Shown: positions 60,348 to 64,000 of the stretch, piece after piece | Numbering within the stretch: the first letter of the stretch is position 1 | How the letters are laid out: every line of letters starts with the position of its first letter | Assembly (NCBI RefSeq): GCF_014204835.1 | Contig: NZ_JACHMD010000001.1 | Location: 620,001 to 684,000 of the forward strand | DNA length: 64,000 bases | Origin: Microbacterium marinum | Lineage (GTDB): Bacteria; Actinomycetota; Actinomycetes; Actinomycetales; Microbacteriaceae | Direction: 5' to 3' | Notes under the pieces: model-generated | What the model saw: only the letters and a program-made list of their open reading frames with translations | Databases searched by the model: none | Told to the model about the DNA's origin: nothing | Translations under genes and position numbers: made by a program

Positions 60348-61484
60348 ATGCCGATCGCCGCGCCCGCAGCATCCGTCCGTCTCGAGGAGATCGAGCTCCG
60401 GGTGCTGCACCTTCCGCTCGTGAGTCCGTTCACCACGTCGTTCGGCACCGAGACGGTGCGGGAGGTGATCGTCGTCCGTGCGCGAACCACGGACGGGGTC
60501 GACGGCTGGGGTGAGATCGTCACGCAGCACATGCCTTCGTACTCGAGCGAGTACACCCACGGCGCGTGGGACGTGGCCACGCGCTGGCTCGCCCCCGCGC
60601 TCCTCGCGCGCGACGCGATCGCGCCCGAGGAGGTGCCGGCGGTGTTCGATCCCTTCGTGGGGCACCGGATGGCGAAGGGAGGCCTCGAGCTCGCGGTCGT
60701 CGACGCGGCGCTGCGCACGCAGTCGCGCTCGTTCGCCTCATACCTCGGCGCCGAGCGCACCGCCGTCCCCTCGGGCGTCAGCGTCGGCATCCAGGCCGAC
60801 CCCGTCGCCCTGGTCGAGACGGTCGCCGGCTACCTCGACGAGGGGTACGTGCGCATCAAGATCAAGATCCGCCCGGGCCGCGACCTCGCCGACACCGAAG
60901 CCGTCCGGTCGGCGTTCCCCGGCATCCCGTTGCAGGTCGATGCGAACTCGGCCTACACACTCGCCGATGCTGACACCCTCGCCCAGCTCGACCGGTTCGG
61001 GCTCCTGCTGATCGAACAGCCCCTGGAGGAGGACGACATCGTCGACCACGCCGCGCTGGCCCAGCGGCTGAAGACCCCGATCTGCCTCGACGAGTCGATC
61101 ACGTCCGCCAAAGCGGCGCGGGATGCGCTGGCTCTGGGGGCCACCACCGTGATCAATGTGAAGGCCGGTCGGGTGGGCGGCTACCTCGAAGCCGTCCGCA
61201 TCGCCGACCTGTGCGAGGCGGCCGGCATCCCGGTGTGGTGCGGCGGCATGCTCGAGACGGGGATCGGGCGCGCGGCGAACGCCTCCCTCGCGGCTCTGCC
61301 CGCCTTCACGTTGCCCGGAGACGTATCGGCATCCGACCGCTTCTACGCGCGCGACATCGTCACCGAGCCGGCCGTCCTCCGCGACGGACACGTCGCCGTC
61401 CCCGACGGCCCGGGGCTCGGCGTCGAGATCGATGCCGACATGCTCGAGGCGGTCACCGTCGAGCGGCGCACCCTCCGGCGCTGA
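60348..61484 (+). CDS. o-Succinylbenzoate synthase / N-succinylamino acid racemase-like enolase
   Basis: 378 residues. OSBS/NSAR branch: KIKIRPGRD with Lys171/Lys173, VDANSAYTL (Asp198), IEQPLEEDD (Glu223), CLDESI (Asp248) and NVKAGRVGG (Lys272), the two-lysine active site used for 1,1-proton transfer. The family includes both MenC and racemases; pairing with the GNAT gene favours racemase function, while absence of other men genes argues against a dedicated menaquinone role here. TACGCT six bases before the ATG: leaderless. Confidence 0.85.
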   Translation: MPIAAPAASVRLEEIELRVLHLPLVSPFTTSFGTETVREVIVVRARTTDGVDGWGEIVTQHMPSYSSEYTHGAWDVATRWLAPALLARDAIAPEEVPAVFDPFVGHRMAKGGLELAVVDAALRTQSRSFASYLGAERTAVPSGVSVGIQADPVALVETVAGYLDEGYVRIKIKIRPGRDLADTEAVRSAFPGIPLQVDANSAYTLADADTLAQLDRFGLLLIEQPLEEDDIVDHAALAQRLKTPICLDESITSAKAARDALALGATTVINVKAGRVGGYLEAVRIADLCEAAGIPVWCGGMLETGIGRAANASLAALPAFTLPGDVSASDRFYARDIVTEPAVLRDGHVAVPDGPGLGVEIDADMLEAVTVERRTLRR

Positions 61485-61499
61485 CGCCCTGCGGCGTGG

Positions 61500-61769
61500 T
61501 CACCAGACGATGCCGCCGCCGAGCGAGATACCACCCCACGTCAGCAGGATGAAGATCACCGCGAACACGACGGGCGCGATGCCCTTGCCGCCGCGCGCGA
61601 CGCCTTTCAGCAGCCCGATCGCGGCGAGGACCGCCGCGACCAACGAGAGCCCACCGCCCAGGATCAGGCCGATGAACAGGGGGATCGGCATGAGGATCAG
61701 TCCGGCGAGGCCCACCCAGAAGGCGGCCCAGGCGGTCTTGTTCGAGGGGCGTTCGGTCGCGTAGCTCAT
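61500..61769 (-). CDS. Small DUF4190-like membrane protein
   Basis: 89 residues with three hydrophobic segments (AFWVGLAGLILMPIPLFIGL, LSLVAAVLAAIGLLKGVA, APVVFAVIFILLTWGGISLG) after a polar N-terminus MSYATERPSNKT. The layout resembles DUF4190-type actinobacterial membrane proteins; no function is known. The ribosome site is weak (GAAGA). Convergent with the enolase gene, 15 bases apart. Confidence 0.65.
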   Translation of the reverse strand: MSYATERPSNKTAWAAFWVGLAGLILMPIPLFIGLILGGGLSLVAAVLAAIGLLKGVARGGKGIAPVVFAVIFILLTWGGISLGGGIVW

Positions 61770-61845
61770 GGTGTCATCTTCGCGCGCTGCGCGTGGTCTC
61801 GTCGAGCGGATGCCGCTCCCCGGTGGATCGTGGTAAAGCGTGGTG

Positions 61846-63285
61846 TCAGTGCGGCAGCGACGGGTGCATCTCGTGCGGATCCCGGCGGCGCGGGATGAAC
61901 AGCGCGATCGCCAACGCGACGGCGGCGGCGCCGATGCCGAGGGCGAACGAGGTCTGGAACGCGGCGGGGGTCGGGACAGCGACGCCGTCACGGGTCACCG
62001 ACATGGCCGCGAGGACGGCTCCGACCAGCGCGGCGGCCGTCGACGTCCCTAGTGAGCGGAACAGCGCGTTCAGTCCGTTCGAGGCGCCGGTCTCGGTCGG
62101 CGGAACCGACCGCATGATGAGCATCGGCATGGCGGCGTAGCCGAAGCCGATGCCGACGCCGATGAGCAGGTTGGCGACGAGGATGTGCCACACCTCGGAG
62201 GCGAACAGCAGTGAGTATCCGTACGCCACGATGAGCGCGGCCGCGCCGAGCACCAGCAGGAGCTGCGGCCCGACGGTGCGGGCGAGGCGACCCGAGAACG
62301 GCGAGAGCACCATCATCACGAGACCCGAGGGCATGACGATCAGGCTGGCCTGCAACAGGGAGAGGCCGAATCCGCCGGCGGCGGCGGGGAGTTCGAGCAT
62401 CTGCGGATACGAGACGTTCGAGGCGAACAGTGAGAACCCCACCGCCACCGAGGCGAGGTTGGTCAACAGCACGGCGGGCCGTGCGGCGACGCGCAGATCG
62501 AGGAGCGGCTCGCTCAGACGCAGCTCGTACCAGCCCCATACGAGGAGGACGGCGATGCCGCCGAGTCCGCACGCGAGGGTCGCCGGCGACGCCCAGCCCC
62601 ACTCGTTGCCCCGCGAGATCGCCAGCAGAACGCCGGTGAGTCCGACGGCCAATCCTGCTGCCCCGATGTAGTCGAACCGTCCGGCGGTGCGCAGCACGCT
62701 CGGCGGGATGATCCAGACCACCAGGGCGAAGACGATGACGCCGAGCCCGGCCGACATCCAGAACAGCACATGCCAGTCGCTCGTCTCGGTGATGATCGCA
62801 CTCACCGGCATCCCGATCGCACCGCCGACGCCCAGGGTGGCCGACATGAAGGCGATGGCCGCGTCGATCCGGTCTTCATGCAGCACGTCGCGCATGATCG
62901 AGATGCCCAGCGGCACCACGCCCGTCACCGCGCCCTGCAGTGCCCGTCCGACGATCACGCCGACGATGCCGGGCGACACCGCAGCGATGATCGACCCCAC
63001 GACCAGGAGCGCGAGGAGCACCAGGACGATCCGGCGCTTGCCGTACATGTCGCCCAGGCGTCCGGCGATCGGGGTGAACACCGCCGCCGCGAGCAGCGTC
63101 GCGGTCACGACCCAGGCGGTGTCCTCGCGGCTCGCGCCGAGCAGCTCGGGCAGTTTCGACTGAATCGGGACGACAAGCGTGAACATGAACGACGACGCGA
63201 GCCCTGCCACCGAGAGCACCGCCACGATGGCTCCCTGGCGCGGCATCCGGGTCAGTCGTCGTCTGTCGTCCCCGTCCGGTGCCAT
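61846..63285 (-). CDS. MFS transporter, DHA2 (14-TM, EmrB/QacA-like) drug exporter family
   Basis: 479 residues, 14 predicted helices. Motif A GRLGDMYGKRRIVLVL, motif C-like GVGGAIGMPVSAIITE, and FTLVVPIQSKLPELLG in helix 1. DHA2 proteins export drugs or metabolites by proton antiport. TAGCCT six bases before ATG 63,285 implies a leaderless transcript. No regulator is adjacent. Confidence 0.88.
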   Translation of the reverse strand: MAPDGDDRRRLTRMPRQGAIVAVLSVAGLASSFMFTLVVPIQSKLPELLGASREDTAWVVTATLLAAAVFTPIAGRLGDMYGKRRIVLVLLALLVVGSIIAAVSPGIVGVIVGRALQGAVTGVVPLGISIMRDVLHEDRIDAAIAFMSATLGVGGAIGMPVSAIITETSDWHVLFWMSAGLGVIVFALVVWIIPPSVLRTAGRFDYIGAAGLAVGLTGVLLAISRGNEWGWASPATLACGLGGIAVLLVWGWYELRLSEPLLDLRVAARPAVLLTNLASVAVGFSLFASNVSYPQMLELPAAAGGFGLSLLQASLIVMPSGLVMMVLSPFSGRLARTVGPQLLLVLGAAALIVAYGYSLLFASEVWHILVANLLIGVGIGFGYAAMPMLIMRSVPPTETGASNGLNALFRSLGTSTAAALVGAVLAAMSVTRDGVAVPTPAAFQTSFALGIGAAAVALAIALFIPRRRDPHEMHPSLPH

Positions 63286-63333
63286 CCCTTCAGGCTATCG
63301 GCGGAGCGGATGCCGGGACGCGTCCGCCCGGGC

Positions 63334-64000
63334 TCACCCCGCGTCGCGCCAGGCGTCGGACTCGAGGTGCGAACCCGCCTGCGGACCCATCTGCAGCATC
63401 CCGCCGTCGACGACCCACGTCGCACCCGTCACGTACGACGATGCGGGGGAGGCGAGGAACGCGACGACGTCGGCGATCTCCTCGGGCTTGCCTGGACGGG
63501 GGATCGGGATGCCGGGGCGGTGCGTGCGCTCGGCCTCCTCGGCATCCATGTCGTTGATGGGGGTGGCGATCTCGCCCGGGGCGACCGAGTTGACGGTGAT
63601 GCCCTTCGCGCCGAGTTCCTGCGCCATCGTCTTCACGAGTCCCTCGAGGCCGTGCTTGGACGCGACGTACGCGGCCGAACCGACGCGGGGCTGCGATCCG
63701 TGCACGCTCGTGACGGCGATGATCCGCCCTTCCTGGCCGGCGTCGGCCATGAGGGTCGCCGCGGTGTGCATCCCCATGAAGGCCCCGTCGAGGTTGAGGG
63801 CCACGACCGAGCGCCATCCATCGAGGTCGAGATCGAGGAAGGGGCCACCGCTGCCGCCGCCGGCGTTGTTGACGAACACGTCGAGGCCGCCGAGGTCTGC
63901 GGCGAGCTGCCGGATGACTCCAGGGACGGCGGCGAAGTCGGTCGCATCGAATTGGGCGACGACCGCCTTGCGCCCGCGTCGGCGGACCTCTTCGGCGGTG
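63334..64000 (-). CDS. SDR-family oxidoreductase (C-terminal part, runs off window)
   Basis: The visible 221 residues lack the N-terminal nucleotide-binding segment, which lies beyond base 64,000. Present: [25 protein letters not shown] with catalytic Ser, [12 protein letters not shown] with Tyr/Lys, [20 protein letters not shown] and the end [11 protein letters not shown]. Similar to glucose 1-dehydrogenase-like SDRs; the substrate is not determinable. Confidence 0.85.
   Translation of the reverse strand, partial: TAEEVRRRGRKAVVAQFDATDFAAVPGVIRQLAADLGGLDVFVNNAGGGSGGPFLDLDLDGWRSVVALNLDGAFMGMHTAATLMADAGQEGRIIAVTSVHGSQPRVGSAAYVASKHGLEGLVKTMAQELGAKGITVNSVAPGEIATPINDMDAEEAERTHRPGIPIPRPGKPEEIADVVAFLASPASSYVTGATWVVDGGMLQMGPQAGSHLESDAWRDAG

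Overview
The window is a high-GC stretch typical of Actinomycetota, most likely Microbacteriaceae (Microbacterium-like). That placement is inferred from gene content, frequent leaderless starts and the saturating word GGATGCC/GGCATCC, not from a marker gene. Genes are dense and several operons are joined by 4-nt ATGA or GTGA overlaps. No rRNA, tRNA, CRISPR array or intact insertion sequence was seen.

About 1-49 kb is a plant cell-wall carbohydrate locus fitting rhamnogalacturonan and arabinan use. 1-3.6 kb: L-rhamnose catabolism (bifunctional aldolase/dehydrogenase, isomerase, mutarotase) divergent from a LacI regulator. 3.8-6.2 kb: secreted PL11 rhamnogalacturonan lyase. 6.4-11.9 kb: cellulase-like hydrolase and DUF5107-TPR protein divergent from an AraC regulator, plus the last 19 codons of a lost ABC permease. 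12.2-17.3 kb: two GH35 beta-galactosidases and a serine hydrolase. 17.4-25.4 kb: an oxidative uronic-acid operon ending in a 2-oxoglutarate semialdehyde dehydrogenase, its probable LacI regulator and an M24 peptidase-like gene. 28.5-43.6 kb: ABC exporter/oxidoreductase/GH43-like operon; CUT1 sugar uptake genes with GH51 arabinofuranosidase; a Gfo/Idh-DUF993-TIM-barrel operon; LacI and glycerate kinase. 44.3-49.2 kb: araD-araB-araA with a LacI regulator.

A palindrome close to GGAAAGCGCTTTCC occurs at six promoters (3.8, 12.2, 17.4, 28.5, 32.4, 38.1 kb), implying that the lyase, both galactosidases, the transporters, the arabinofuranosidase and the DUF993 operon form one regulon. Different palindromes mark the rhamnose, uronate and arabinose units.

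An island at 25.6-28.2 kb looks like a persulfide-detoxification module: a CstR-type repressor, two ATACCCC..GGGGTAT operators, a thioredoxin, a CstB-like persulfide dioxygenase-rhodanese fusion, and two very small paralogous Cys/His proteins that I cannot assign. From 49.4 kb the content is mixed: DUF308-lipase fusion, M13 peptidase, 2H phosphoesterase, MerR and MarR regulators, SDRs, PurU, sulfurtransferase, POT transporter, a GNAT plus N-succinylamino-acid-racemase-like pair, and an MFS exporter. Intergenic spaces carry several families of 45-80 bp palindromic repeats.
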